DNA of 19,601 nucleotides, from positions 1-19,601 of the forward strand of contig OMVW01000030.1 in the NCBI GenBank assembly GCA_900314595.1, in the 5' to 3' direction. This DNA is from an uncultured Dialister sp. (GTDB taxonomy: Bacteria; Bacillota; Negativicutes; Veillonellales; Dialisteraceae). Every line of letters begins with the position of its first letter. Within the stretch, counting starts at the first letter, position 1. The notes beneath the pieces are model-generated. The model saw only the letters and a list, made by a program, of their open reading frames with translations, ran no database searches and had not been told where the DNA came from. Below are positions 1 to 6,700 of the stretch, in pieces. The position numbers and the translations under genes were made by a program.

Positions 1-45
1 TTCGTAATGCGTGGGTCGCAAGTTCAAGTCTTGTTGCTGGCTCCA
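1..45 (+). tRNA. tRNA-Thr (anticodon CGT), 3' part only
   Basis: The window opens inside a tRNA. Bases 1-7 (TTCGTAA) fit a seven-base anticodon loop with anticodon CGT at 3-5, which reads the threonine codon ACG. Bases 8-12 are the 3' half of the anticodon stem and 13-17 the variable loop. The T arm is GCAAG (18-22), TTCAAGT loop, CTTGT (30-34), and the acceptor 3' strand, discriminator T and encoded CCA end at 45. The 5' half lies outside the window, so the acceptor stem and the anticodon stem cannot be checked. Confidence 0.85.
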
Positions 46-50
46 AAGAT

Positions 51-97
51 AAAGTCTCCGAGAAGCTCGATTATATCGGCTTTCGGGGGCTTTTTAT
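51..97 (+). terminator. Intrinsic terminator after tRNA-Thr
   Basis: Bases 51-66 pair with 79-93 (with G-T pairs and one bulge), and CGAT (68-71) pairs with ATCG (75-78) at the tip. The long hairpin runs into TTTTTATTTT. It begins six bases after the tRNA CCA end, so it ends the tRNA transcript. Confidence 0.85.
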
Positions 98-100
98 TTT

Positions 101-377
101 GGCATGCTTATATGGAGACTAAACAAAAATGTCCTGCGTTCCCCCAGGTTTTCCCCCAAGTTTTTCTGTATTCTCGCTTTGTGGAATTAGAGAGAATAAA
201 AATATATAATTCTAATTTCAAAAATATATTTCTGATTATACAGTATATAGGGATTGGGTTTCAATCAGTTAAAACAGATGCAAAATAGCTGTCGATACTC
301 GTTTTGTTTACCCTGCTACCATATGATGATGGAGGTGAATAGAAATATTTTGATAAGATACGGGCGGAGGTCATCTT
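101..377. other. AT-rich intergenic region before the CoA-transferase gene
   Basis: No convincing gene lies here; an open frame across 7-288 overlaps the tRNA and terminator and is low-complexity. It holds an imperfect tandem 12-base repeat (CCCCCAGGTTTT, 141-152; CCCCCAAGTTTT, 153-164). A TATAAT at 205-210 could be a -10 box, but no good -35 stands at the right distance. A GGAGGTGA at 331-338 is not followed by a long reading frame. The ribosome binding site actually used is GGCGGAGG at 363-370. Confidence 0.5.
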
Positions 378-1592
378 ATGGATTATCAGCAGGAATACAG
401 AAATAAACTGACCACACCGGAGGAGGCCGTGAAATGCATTAAAAGCGGAGACTGGGTGGATTATGGGGTCAGTGCCATTCATCCGAAGGCCTTGGATCGG
501 GCTCTTGCTGCGAGGTCAGAAGAACTTTTCGATGTGAAAATTCGCGGGATGAATGCTCTCTGGCTTCCTGAAATAGCGAAAGTTCCTGATGCGCCAAAGC
601 ATTTTACCTGGCACAGCTGGGCTATAATGGGGGATGAACGGAAGATGCAGAAAATGGGGATGTGCTATTATATTCCCCTGCGCTATTCCGAACTGCCCCG
701 TCTGTACAGAGAAAATCTTGCACCCTGCGCAGTGGCCATGTTTCAGGTGACTCCTATGGATAAAAATGGCAATTTCAATTTTGGCCCCAGCTGTTCTCAC
801 CTGGCTGCAGTCGTTACTGAACTTTTGGCCAAGCCTTTCAATGATGTGGATTGTGCAGTAGCTAAAAATGTTGTATCTTTACTCCACGGAGGCGAATGCC
901 TGCAGCTGGGCATAGGCGCTATGCCTAATGCGGTAGGCTCTCTTATAGCACAAAGCGATTTGAAAGATTTTGGCGTGAATAGCGAAATGTATGTGGATGG
1001 ATTCGTAGACCTTGCTTTGGCAGGGAAAATTACGGGGAAATATAAAAATATCGACAGAGGACGCCAGGTTTTCTCTTTCGCCGCGGGAAGCAGGAAGCTT
1101 TATGAGTATCTGGATAATAACAGGGAGTGCATGACGGCACCTATTGACTACGTTAATGATATCCGGACAATTTCTTCCATTGATCATTTTGCCTTTATCT
1201 GCGGAGCCATAGAAGTGGATCTTTACGGACAGGTCAGTGCAGAAAGCAGCGGCTTCAGACAGATCAGCGGCGCCGGCGGACAGCAGGATTTTGTTCTGGG
1301 CGCCTATCTTTCTAAAGGAGGCAGGAGTTTTATCTGCTGCTCATCCACCTATACAGATAAAAATGGCGTACCCCACAGCCGGATTGTGCCACATCTTCCG
1401 GACGGTACGGCTGTGACAGAGGCCAGACCGAATACCATGTATGTAGTGACAGAGTATGGAGCTGTAAATTTAAAAGGCATGTCCACCTGGGAAAGGGCGG
1501 AAGCATTGATTGGTATTGCCAATCCGATTTTTTATGATGAACTTGTCCGCCATGCAGAAAAGCAGGGAATCTGGAGAAAGATAAATCGTTAA
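378..1592 (+). CDS. Acetyl-CoA hydrolase/transferase-family CoA-transferase with an internal gap
   Basis: This family moves CoA between short-chain acids (4-hydroxybutyrate, butyryl-CoA:acetate or propionyl-CoA:succinate CoA-transferases) in cytosolic fermentation. Recognisable blocks are the N-terminal EEAVKCIKSGDWV (16-28), LQLGIGAMPNAVGSLIA (175-191), the EMYVD motif with the probable catalytic glutamate E203, QISGAGGQQDFVLGA (295-309), and the C-terminal YVVTEYGAVNLKG (355-367). At 404 residues it is shorter than the usual ~430-450. The missing part, about 35-40 residues, lies between the FNFGPSCSHLAAVVTE block (133-148) and AKPFNDVDCAVAK (151-163), where relatives carry a VNxNMPR...IHISDVDxIVEG stretch. 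The frame is intact across the gap. The start has GGCGGAGG seven bases upstream. The acyl substrate cannot be told from sequence, and activity is uncertain because of the gap. Confidence 0.88.
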   Translation: MDYQQEYRNKLTTPEEAVKCIKSGDWVDYGVSAIHPKALDRALAARSEELFDVKIRGMNALWLPEIAKVPDAPKHFTWHSWAIMGDERKMQKMGMCYYIPLRYSELPRLYRENLAPCAVAMFQVTPMDKNGNFNFGPSCSHLAAVVTELLAKPFNDVDCAVAKNVVSLLHGGECLQLGIGAMPNAVGSLIAQSDLKDFGVNSEMYVDGFVDLALAGKITGKYKNIDRGRQVFSFAAGSRKLYEYLDNNRECMTAPIDYVNDIRTISSIDHFAFICGAIEVDLYGQVSAESSGFRQISGAGGQQDFVLGAYLSKGGRSFICCSSTYTDKNGVPHSRIVPHLPDGTAVTEARPNTMYVVTEYGAVNLKGMSTWERAEALIGIANPIFYDELVRHAEKQGIWRKINR

Positions 1593-1624
1593 GGATCAAG
1601 TTAAACCGGATAACCTCCTCTTTT

Positions 1625-1672
1625 ATATGAAAAGCAGCATTTCCTGTATCATGGAAATGCTGCTTTTCATAT
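1625..1672. terminator. Perfect 20-bp inverted repeat, probable terminator
   Basis: Bases 1625-1644 and 1653-1672 are perfect reverse complements around an 8-base loop, ending 80 bases past the CoA-transferase stop. The core GCAGCATTTCC stem is flanked by AAAA on the left and TTTT on the right inside the repeat, so it can act as a rho-independent terminator on the + strand and possibly on both strands. Confidence 0.75.
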
Positions 1673-1701
1673 GCCATGTTTTTCCTGCATGCAGGACATT
1701 A

Positions 1702-1729
1702 TTGAAGCTCAGAAAGCTTATGATACAAT
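1702..1729 (+). promoter_or_regulatory. Candidate promoter of the Nudix gene
   Basis: TTGAAG (1702-1707), 16 bases, then TACAAT (1724-1729) preceded by TGA, which gives an extended -10 (TGnTACAAT). It lies about 90 bases before the Nudix start. A small hairpin (GGCA/TGCC nested in CCGG/CCGG, about 1756-1791) would lie in the leader. Confidence 0.55.
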
Positions 1730-1816
1730 TTAATAAAGGCAAGTAAAATTAAGACCGGGGCATTATCTCCTTTATGCCTGCTCCGGAAGTTTATCATATT
1801 TGATGAAAGGAAACTG

Positions 1817-2203
1817 ATGAAAACAATTCATGTAGTGGCAGCAGTCATACAGGATGAAGACCGTGTCTTTGCCACACAGCGGGGCTATGGTGAATTTAAG
1901 GATGGCTGGGAATTCCCGGGCGGGAAGGTGAAGGCCGGTGAAACACCGGAGGAAGCTCTGAAACGGGAAATCCGGGAAGAACTGGAGGCGGAAATTGAAG
2001 TTGGAAGATTATTGACCGTGGTGGATTGTGATTATCCGAAATTCCATATTTCCATGATGTGTTTTCTCTGTACCCTGAAATCAGGACAATTGATTTTGAA
2101 AGAACATGAAGCGGCCAAATGGCTGACCAAAGATCAACTGCAATCTGTCGCCTGGCTTTCGGCGGATCTGGAAGCGGTGGATGTTTACAGGAAAATGAAA
2201 TAA
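1817..2203 (+). CDS. MutT-like Nudix hydrolase (probable (d)NTP pyrophosphohydrolase)
   Basis: A 128-residue Nudix protein, a typical length for MutT/8-oxo-dGTP diphosphatase members, which hydrolyse oxidised dGTP and so lower mutation. The Nudix box runs from GGKVKAGETPEEALK to REIREELEAEI (about residues 35-60) and follows G-x5-E-x7-REuxEE, with the metal-binding REIREE core intact; the glycine often found after the second EE pair is replaced (LEAEI). The N-terminus (IHVVAAVIQDEDRVFATQR) and the WEFPGGK loop match MutT/CTP-pyrophosphohydrolase members. GAAAGGAAA lies just before the ATG. It has its own promoter and stands between two hairpins, so it is probably monocistronic. The exact nucleotide substrate cannot be read from sequence. 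Confidence 0.88.
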   Translation: MKTIHVVAAVIQDEDRVFATQRGYGEFKDGWEFPGGKVKAGETPEEALKREIREELEAEIEVGRLLTVVDCDYPKFHISMMCFLCTLKSGQLILKEHEAAKWLTKDQLQSVAWLSADLEAVDVYRKMK

Positions 2204-2307
2204 TAAATAACATTGGATGTCATTTATTGTATTTCCAAGGTTCGAGACGATTGTTTTACTGAATCAGTGATTCCTTTCAGGAAATATTTCTTGTCATTAG
2301 AAGCGAA
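2204..2307. other. Intergenic stretch after the Nudix gene
   Basis: Immediately after the stop, AATAAATAACAT (2202-2213) and ATGTCATTTATT (2217-2228) form a weak hairpin with one mismatch. A 13-base palindrome GAATCA-G-TGATTC stands at 2261-2273. No gene is seen. Confidence 0.4.
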
Positions 2308-2350
2308 AAAGGGCATTATCGGATTTCTCCGAAGATGCCCTTTATTTTTT
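2308..2350. terminator. Bidirectional terminator between Nudix gene and tRNA pair
   Basis: AAAGGGCAT (2308-2316) pairs with ATGCCCTTT (2335-2343), with a further CGGA/TCCG stem inside. T-runs follow on both strands (TTTATTTTTT on +, TTTTTCGC on -). It can end the Nudix transcript from the left and the tRNA transcript from the right. Confidence 0.85.
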
Positions 2351-2363
2351 ATGGTATAAAAAA

Positions 2364-2437
2364 TGGAGCGGGTGAAGGGAATCGAACCCTCGTAACCAGC
2401 TTGGAAGGCTGGCGCTCTACCATTGAGCTACACCCGC
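2364..2437 (-). tRNA. tRNA-Gly (anticodon TCC)
   Basis: On the minus strand a full cloverleaf is seen: acceptor GCGGGTG pairing with CACCCGC, D arm with AGCTCAATGGTAGAGC, anticodon stem CCAGC/GCTGG with loop CTTCCAA (anticodon TCC), T arm GAGGG-TTCGATT-CCCTT, discriminator T and encoded CCA. It reads GGA/GGG. It is the second gene of a two-tRNA transcript, seven bases after tRNA-Pro. Confidence 0.97.
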
Positions 2438-2444
2438 AAAGTAA

Positions 2445-2521
2445 TGGTCGGAGCAGCAGGATTTGAACCTGCGACCCCTTGGTCCCGAACCAAGTGCGCT
2501 ACCAAACTGCGCTATGCCCCG
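2445..2521 (-). tRNA. tRNA-Pro (anticodon CGG)
   Basis: The minus strand gives acceptor CGGGGCA pairing with TGCTCCG, D arm with AGCGCAGTTTGGTAGCGC, anticodon stem CTTGG/CCAAG with loop TTCGGGA (anticodon CGG, reading CCG), T arm GCAGG-TTCAAAT-CCTGC and encoded CCA. It is first in the tRNA-Pro/tRNA-Gly transcript. Confidence 0.97.
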
Positions 2522-2533
2522 ACAACGTAGATA

Positions 2534-2562
2534 AGTATATCATCAGTTTTCTGATATGTCAA
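2534..2562 (-). promoter_or_regulatory. Sigma-70-type promoter of the tRNA-Pro/tRNA-Gly operon
   Basis: Reading the minus strand, TTGACA (2562-2557), exactly 17 bases, then TATACT (2539-2534). The -35 is a perfect consensus. Transcription would start a few bases before the tRNA-Pro 5' end at 2521. Confidence 0.88.
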
Positions 2563-2653
2563 ATGTTTTTTTTAAGTTTTTACAGGATATCCATTTTCAC
2601 GGAGAAAGGATTTTGAGAATCCATCGAAAAACATGTGCACCTCTCTAATGCAT

Positions 2654-2661
2654 GTGATAAT
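2654..2661 (+). promoter_or_regulatory. Possible extended -10 for the duplicated-domain gene
   Basis: TGTGATAAT at 2653-2661 fits an extended -10 (TGnGATAAT). No good -35 is seen 16-18 bases upstream. A transcript from here would begin about 15-20 bases before the start codon of the next gene. Confidence 0.35.
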
Positions 2662-2684
2662 ATAAATACAATCAGGAGGCAGTC

Positions 2685-4019
2685 ATGGAATATACAGAAG
2701 CATCATTACTGGAAGCTCTGGAAAAGGATATAGGTCATCCCGATCTGCTTTTCAGAAAAGAGTATGTCGCAAGAGACGGTATAACGACAGATACAGAGAA
2801 AACTTATGAATCAATCATTCTTCCTTACCTGCTGGACCATGTTAAGGAGCTGAAAGGGGCAGATATCGGCTTATCTCCCGTAAGGACAGTGATCAAGCGG
2901 GCGTCTGAATCCGGAAACCGCCTGGTGTCTTCTATCCTGGCACAGGGCACGTTTGCCCGCGGTATTGCATTGGACATGACAGTCATTCTGACGGGTGGCG
3001 TGAGGGAGAATCGTTTTTCGTTTTCAGTAATTGACCGGTCAGGGAAAAGGCTGACTCTTTATTTTATGGAACCGGCAGGTACTGATGAGACGCCTCTTTC
3101 CCGGATGCTTAGACTATGGAGCCTGAAGAAAGCGGTTGATCCGATGATTCTCTCTAAGGCACTGGGACTTCCGGGGCCTTTGCGGATTGAAGCGGCGTTT
3201 CTTTTTACGGGGGCCTCAAATGAACGTTATGGAATAGCTGAAAAAGACGAGGTGCCTATGGCGAGAAAACGGCTTTCTGCCATTCTGGGAGTGTCGGAAT
3301 TTTATCTATTCCATGGCTCATACCTGACCCCGGTTAATCCCGGTCTTTCTTCACCGGGACAGCTTTCCAGAAAGGAGCTTCTTTCCTTAGTGGAGAAGGA
3401 TAGCCTTCATCCTGAAGTGCTCTATCGGAAAGATTACATTTATCGTCCCGGTGTTACGTCTGATACCGGAGAACCTTATGCGAAGGTGCTGGCGGAATGG
3501 TTTTCCGCCAATCGTGATTTGTGGATTCATTTTCCGCATGGCGGATATCGCCTGATAGGGGGAAAGCGTGCGGAAATGATGATGAAGAATGAAGTGTTCA
3601 GGGCTGTAAGAAATCAGAAAGTATTTCCGCCATTCGGCAGAGTGCTTCCTTATGATCTGCTGATACTGGGGAGCCGCCAGCAGCAGATTGGACGGCCGGC
3701 ACTCCTCCTTTATGATTCATTTAAAAGCCCTGAGGGGGCATCGTCGCTGCTCAGAATTGTAGAAACACCGGAATCGGGAGATACTCTCCTTGGAGCAGTG
3801 CTCCGCCTTTACACCCATATTTCCCTTATCGATGGGGGCAAACTTTTAAAGGAATTAAAACTTTCTGGAGACTCGCTTCTCGAAGGAAGACTGCTTCTAA
3901 AAAAAGGAAGCCGGGAAACAGATTTCTTCTTAAGAGATATGCCTTACGTCTCGCCGCTCATGAAATCCATGGGTGTGGGAATCGCAATATTTGACAATGG
4001 ATATGAAGCGCTGTGGTAA
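2685..4019 (+). CDS. Unrecognised protein with internal tandem duplication
   Basis: I do not recognise this family. The 444 residues appear to be two copies of one ~200-residue unit. Residues 8-56 (LLEALEKDIGHPDLLFRKEY, then xxGITTDTE) align with 232-280 (LLSLVEKDSLHPEVLYRKDY, then xxGVTSDTG). Later in each copy, PLSRMLRLW (137-145) matches LLGAVLRLY (368-376), and KALGLPGPLRIEAAFLFTGA (158-177) matches KELKLSGDSLLEGRLLLKKG (389-408). The copies have diverged strongly, so the duplication is old. No signal peptide or membrane segment is seen, so it is probably cytosolic. AGGAGG five bases before the ATG supports the start. The next gene has its own promoter 12 bases after the stop, so the two are not obviously one operon. 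Confidence 0.85.
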   Translation: MEYTEASLLEALEKDIGHPDLLFRKEYVARDGITTDTEKTYESIILPYLLDHVKELKGADIGLSPVRTVIKRASESGNRLVSSILAQGTFARGIALDMTVILTGGVRENRFSFSVIDRSGKRLTLYFMEPAGTDETPLSRMLRLWSLKKAVDPMILSKALGLPGPLRIEAAFLFTGASNERYGIAEKDEVPMARKRLSAILGVSEFYLFHGSYLTPVNPGLSSPGQLSRKELLSLVEKDSLHPEVLYRKDYIYRPGVTSDTGEPYAKVLAEWFSANRDLWIHFPHGGYRLIGGKRAEMMMKNEVFRAVRNQKVFPPFGRVLPYDLLILGSRQQQIGRPALLLYDSFKSPEGASSLLRIVETPESGDTLLGAVLRLYTHISLIDGGKLLKELKLSGDSLLEGRLLLKKGSRETDFFLRDMPYVSPLMKSMGVGIAIFDNGYEALW

Positions 4020-4030
4020 TGGATTTACCT

Positions 4031-4059
4031 TTGCTACGGCCATTAAAATACTTTATAAT
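4031..4059 (+). promoter_or_regulatory. Promoter of the charged membrane-anchored protein gene
   Basis: TTGCTA (4031-4036), 17 bases, TATAAT (4054-4059). The -10 is a perfect consensus, and the predicted start of transcription is about 45 bases before the ATG at 4111. Confidence 0.75.
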
Positions 4060-4110
4060 GATTAAATAATTGGTTGTTATCCGGAAAAGATTTTTCAATA
4101 AGGAGTTTCC

Positions 4111-4812
4111 ATGGGATTTTTTGATAAAAAACATGAAAAAGACAGCCCTATGGGCAATCTTCGGTCCCACATCGGCACATTCTTCTATTTCGTAAAAGTG
4201 GGCAAGTCCAAATTCAAGCACAAGGGAAGGGTAGGAGAAATTTTCGCAGATATGGATAATACCCAGTTTCTTTTTCAGCAGGCTACTTCCGGTACCATGT
4301 ATGATATGAAGAAGAAACTGGACTATACTCTCTGGGATGCGGCTACCCATAAATATACGGAAGATCTCCAGAATCTGAAGGATGAGCTTCTGAAGGCAGT
4401 GGATCAGGGGGAAGAATCGGGTCATTTCGAAGAGGAAAAGAAAAAAGAGGAAGAAGCCCGGAAGCGCGAAGAGGAAGAAAAGGAAAAGAAAGAGGAAGAA
4501 TCGGCAGACTGGCGTTCTCATATCAAGGGCCAGATGAAAGAAGCCGAAGAAAAAGCGAAGCAGGAAGAGGAAGAACGGGCAAGAGAAAAAGAAACGCCCA
4601 TAGCCCGGTCGGATGATGAAACGCTTACGGAAGAGGATTGCCGGGAACTGTGGCGTATTATCCAGGGGCTGGAGCGGGAATATAAGGAAATGAACCGTAT
4701 TGCTGATGACTGGTTTGCTGTTCACGGCAAAAAGAATGGCTGTCTGGGCGCTCTCGTGGCATTGACTGTCATTCCCATCGGCGCTATTTACGGACTCACT
4801 CAGATTCTGTGA
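4111..4812 (+). CDS. Unrecognised highly charged protein with C-terminal membrane anchor
   Basis: No known family is recognised. The 233 residues divide into a basic N-terminal domain (about 1-100, with GTFFYFVKVGKSKFKHKGR), a Glu/Lys/Arg-rich stretch expected to be a long single helix or coiled coil (about 107-160), a short acidic-to-mixed region (171-205, LTEEDCRELWRIIQGLERE), and a hydrophobic C-terminus (about 211-233) that could be a tail anchor. No N-terminal signal is seen, so the bulk should face the cytosol. AAGGAG five bases upstream and a perfect -10 box support expression. It directly precedes the SCIFF locus, but SCIFF has its own promoter, so a functional link is only a guess. 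Confidence 0.82.
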   Translation: MGFFDKKHEKDSPMGNLRSHIGTFFYFVKVGKSKFKHKGRVGEIFADMDNTQFLFQQATSGTMYDMKKKLDYTLWDAATHKYTEDLQNLKDELLKAVDQGEESGHFEEEKKKEEEARKREEEEKEKKEEESADWRSHIKGQMKEAEEKAKQEEEERAREKETPIARSDDETLTEEDCRELWRIIQGLEREYKEMNRIADDWFAVHGKKNGCLGALVALTVIPIGAIYGLTQIL

Positions 4813-4871
4813 TTCCTGAGTTTTATCATTGCAGGGAAAGTCATAAAATTTCACAGAGAACCAGAATTGAC

Positions 4872-4901
4872 TTGTATTTCCCCTCTTTTCTATGGTATGA
4901 T
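4872..4901 (+). promoter_or_regulatory. Candidate promoter of the SCIFF gene
   Basis: TTGTAT (4872-4877), 18 bases, TATGAT (4896-4901) preceded by TGG, an extended -10. A TTGACT at 4867-4872 is too far (23 bases) to pair with this -10. The site leaves a leader of about 33 bases before the SCIFF ATG. Confidence 0.6.
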
Positions 4902-4940
4902 TATTTCAGCATAAATCATGTTTTTCAGGGAGGTGACATT

Positions 4941-5111
4941 ATGTCCAAACACATCGTTACAATCAATCAGTCTTCTCTGCAGGACTCCATCAAGTTCGAA
5001 GGCTGCAGTGAATGTCAGACTTCCTGCCAGTCTGCCTGCAAGACAAGCTGCACCATTGGCAATCTGATCTGCACTACACAGGAAGAAGCCAAGGAAGCAA
5101 AGAGAGCCTGA
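4941..5111 (+). CDS. SCIFF six-cysteine RiPP precursor peptide
   Basis: A 56-residue peptide of the SCIFF family (six cysteines in forty-five residues), the precursor of a ribosomally made, thioether-bridged peptide. The conserved core is C22-SE-C25-QTS-C29-QSA-C33-KTS-C37-T, with a sixth cysteine at C44. In the characterised clostridial homologue (CteA/CteB) one Cys is joined to a Thr five residues later; by position the pair here would be C33 and T38. The N-terminus (MSKHIVTINQSSLQDSIKFE) would be the leader part. The start at 4941 is chosen over longer in-frame options because GGGAGGTGA lies 4-12 bases upstream and family members begin with a similar M-x-KHI/V. The maturase gene follows after a strong terminator. 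The biological role of mature SCIFF is not established. Confidence 0.95.
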   Translation: MSKHIVTINQSSLQDSIKFEGCSECQTSCQSACKTSCTIGNLICTTQEEAKEAKRA

Positions 5112-5124
5112 TCGCACGGCCAGA

Positions 5125-5151
5125 CCCCCGGCCCAGTGGCCGGGGGTTTTT
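5125..5151 (+). terminator. Strong terminator/attenuator between SCIFF and its maturase
   Basis: CCCCCGGCC (5125-5133) and GGCCGGGGG (5138-5146) form a perfect 9-bp G+C stem with a CAGT loop, followed by TTTTT. It lies 14 bases past the SCIFF stop and 46 before the maturase start. I see no separate promoter for the maturase, so read-through would set its level, giving more peptide than enzyme. Confidence 0.92.
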
Positions 5152-5196
5152 ATATGCTTTATGATTGTTGAGCGTTGCTCATTAAAGGAGTATTTC

Positions 5197-6633
5197 ATGG
5201 ATTATCATGTAAAGCCCATGATTCATCGTTTCCGTCAGAACGGCATGAATATCGTTATGGATGTGAACAGCGGTATCGTTCATGTGGTAGATGACGTGAC
5301 ATATAAGGTCCTGGAATTTTACAATGGCAAAAACCGGGACATGGTTCTTGCCAATCTTTCAAAGGACTATGAGCAAAAAGAGCTGAATGAGGTCATGGAT
5401 GATCTCGATGAACTCATCCGGAAGGAAACCCTTTTCGCACCCATGGACCCCAATTACCAGATGGCCATCGAAGACCGGCCGATTATTAAGGCCCTGTGCC
5501 TGAATATCGCTCATGACTGCAATCTCCGGTGTAAGTACTGTTTTGCAGGCCAGGGCGGCTATGGTCAGTGGCGTATGCTCATGCCTTTTGATGTGGCCCG
5601 GAGAGGAGTCGATTTCCTCATCGCCCACAGCGGGCCCCGGGAACACTGCGAACTCGATTTCTTCGGCGGAGAACCCCTCATGAACTGGCATGTGGTGCAG
5701 CAGACCATTGATTATGTCCATAAACAGGAAAAGAAACATCACAAGAAAATCAAAATGTCCCTCACCACCAACGGCATGCTGCTGGACAAGGAAAAAGTGA
5801 AATACCTGACCGACAATCATATCAGCCTCATTCTTTCTCTGGACGGCAGAAAGGAAATGCATGACCGCATGCGTCCTGATGTAAATGGTGATGGTACTTA
5901 TGACCAGATTGTGAAAAATCTCCAGTATTGTGTAGCCCACAGGAATGGAGAGGAATATTATGTCCGCGGCACTTTTACAAAATATAATCTTGACTTCACA
6001 ACTGATGTGGAGGATATGCTCAATCATGGATTCCCTGCAGTTTCCATGGAACCGGTAGTGGGAGAGGATACTGCGGAATATTCCATTACGGAGAAAGACC
6101 TGCCCCGGGTGAAGGAAGAATATGACCGTCTGGCAAAGCTTTTCATTCAGAGAGAGGAAGAGGGGAGACCTTTCTTCTTCTTCCATTTCAATATGGATCT
6201 CTGGAAGGGACCATGCCTGCCGAAGCGGCTCCGGGGCTGCGGGGCCGGCCATGAATACCTGGCAGTCGTGCCTAACGGAGATATTTATCCCTGCCACCAG
6301 TTTGTTGGTCGTGATGGCTATGTGCTGGGCAATGTCTATGAAGGATTAAAAAACATGAAAATGATGCACGATTTCCGCACCAATCATGTTTTTACCAAGC
6401 CGGAATGTGTAAACTGCTGGGCAAAATTCTTCTGCTCCGGCGGATGTCATGCGAATAACGAAGCCTTTGCCGGCGATATCCACAAGCCTTATGAAATCAC
6501 TTGCGAAATCCAGAAAAAGCGCGTGGAATGTGCCATGATGATCCAGGCCTATAACCAGCTCAGAAAGCCAAAAGTCATGGCTCAGCCCGGAACTTATGAG
6601 GCAAAACGGGAAGCGGCAGAGAGTCAGAAATAA
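5197..6633 (+). CDS. SCIFF radical SAM/SPASM maturase
   Basis: A radical S-adenosylmethionine enzyme that makes the Cys-to-Thr thioether bridge in SCIFF. Residues 1-90 look like the RRE leader-binding region common in RiPP maturases. The radical SAM motif is CNLRCKYC (C108, C112, C115), followed by FFGGEP (155-160) for SAM binding. The C-terminal SPASM region, which holds auxiliary iron-sulfur clusters, shows C340, C348, C366, C404, C407, C413, C417 and C436, including the CVNCWAKFFCSGGC block (404-417). The 478-residue length is normal for the family. The ATG at 5197 is preferred to an in-frame ATG at 5161, because AAAGGAG stands six bases before it and homologues begin near this point; the upstream option begins ten bases after the terminator T-run. 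Its substrate gene lies directly upstream. Confidence 0.95.
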   Translation: MDYHVKPMIHRFRQNGMNIVMDVNSGIVHVVDDVTYKVLEFYNGKNRDMVLANLSKDYEQKELNEVMDDLDELIRKETLFAPMDPNYQMAIEDRPIIKALCLNIAHDCNLRCKYCFAGQGGYGQWRMLMPFDVARRGVDFLIAHSGPREHCELDFFGGEPLMNWHVVQQTIDYVHKQEKKHHKKIKMSLTTNGMLLDKEKVKYLTDNHISLILSLDGRKEMHDRMRPDVNGDGTYDQIVKNLQYCVAHRNGEEYYVRGTFTKYNLDFTTDVEDMLNHGFPAVSMEPVVGEDTAEYSITEKDLPRVKEEYDRLAKLFIQREEEGRPFFFFHFNMDLWKGPCLPKRLRGCGAGHEYLAVVPNGDIYPCHQFVGRDGYVLGNVYEGLKNMKMMHDFRTNHVFTKPECVNCWAKFFCSGGCHANNEAFAGDIHKPYEITCEIQKKRVECAMMIQAYNQLRKPKVMAQPGTYEAKREAAESQK

Positions 6634-6661
6634 AATTGGAATAAGTTCATATATCCCGATG

Positions 6662-6700
6662 AAAAAGGGGTTTCTGTTTGCACAGAGGCCTCTTTTAATT
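6662..6700 (+). terminator. Terminator of the SCIFF maturase gene
   Basis: AAAAGGGGTTTCTGT (6663-6677) pairs with ACAGAGGCCTCTTTT (6682-6696) using several G-T pairs, followed by AATTT. It lies about 30 bases after the maturase stop. Its right arm carries part of the promoter described next. Confidence 0.75.

Noticed and set aside
116..129. AGACTAAACAAAAA at 116-129 and again at 19571-19584
   Set aside because: A 14-base match of simple A-rich sequence without flanking homology; not enough to call a repeat pair or element boundary.
7..288. Open frame of 93 codons at the left edge
   Set aside because: It overlaps a tRNA and its terminator and reads through AT-rich spacer; no ribosome binding site and no likeness to a protein.
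3958..4854. Long minus-strand open frame (298 codons)
   Set aside because: It lies antisense to the charged-protein gene; its Phe/Leu-rich translation simply mirrors the Glu/Lys-rich coding strand. The + strand has the promoter and ribosome binding site.
5161..5196. Upstream ATG for the SCIFF maturase
   Set aside because: It starts ten bases after the terminator T-run without a ribosome binding site, while the ATG at 5197 has AAAGGAG at good spacing.
5359..6297. Minus-strand open frame of 312 codons
   Set aside because: Antisense to the radical SAM maturase; no motif or ribosome binding site.
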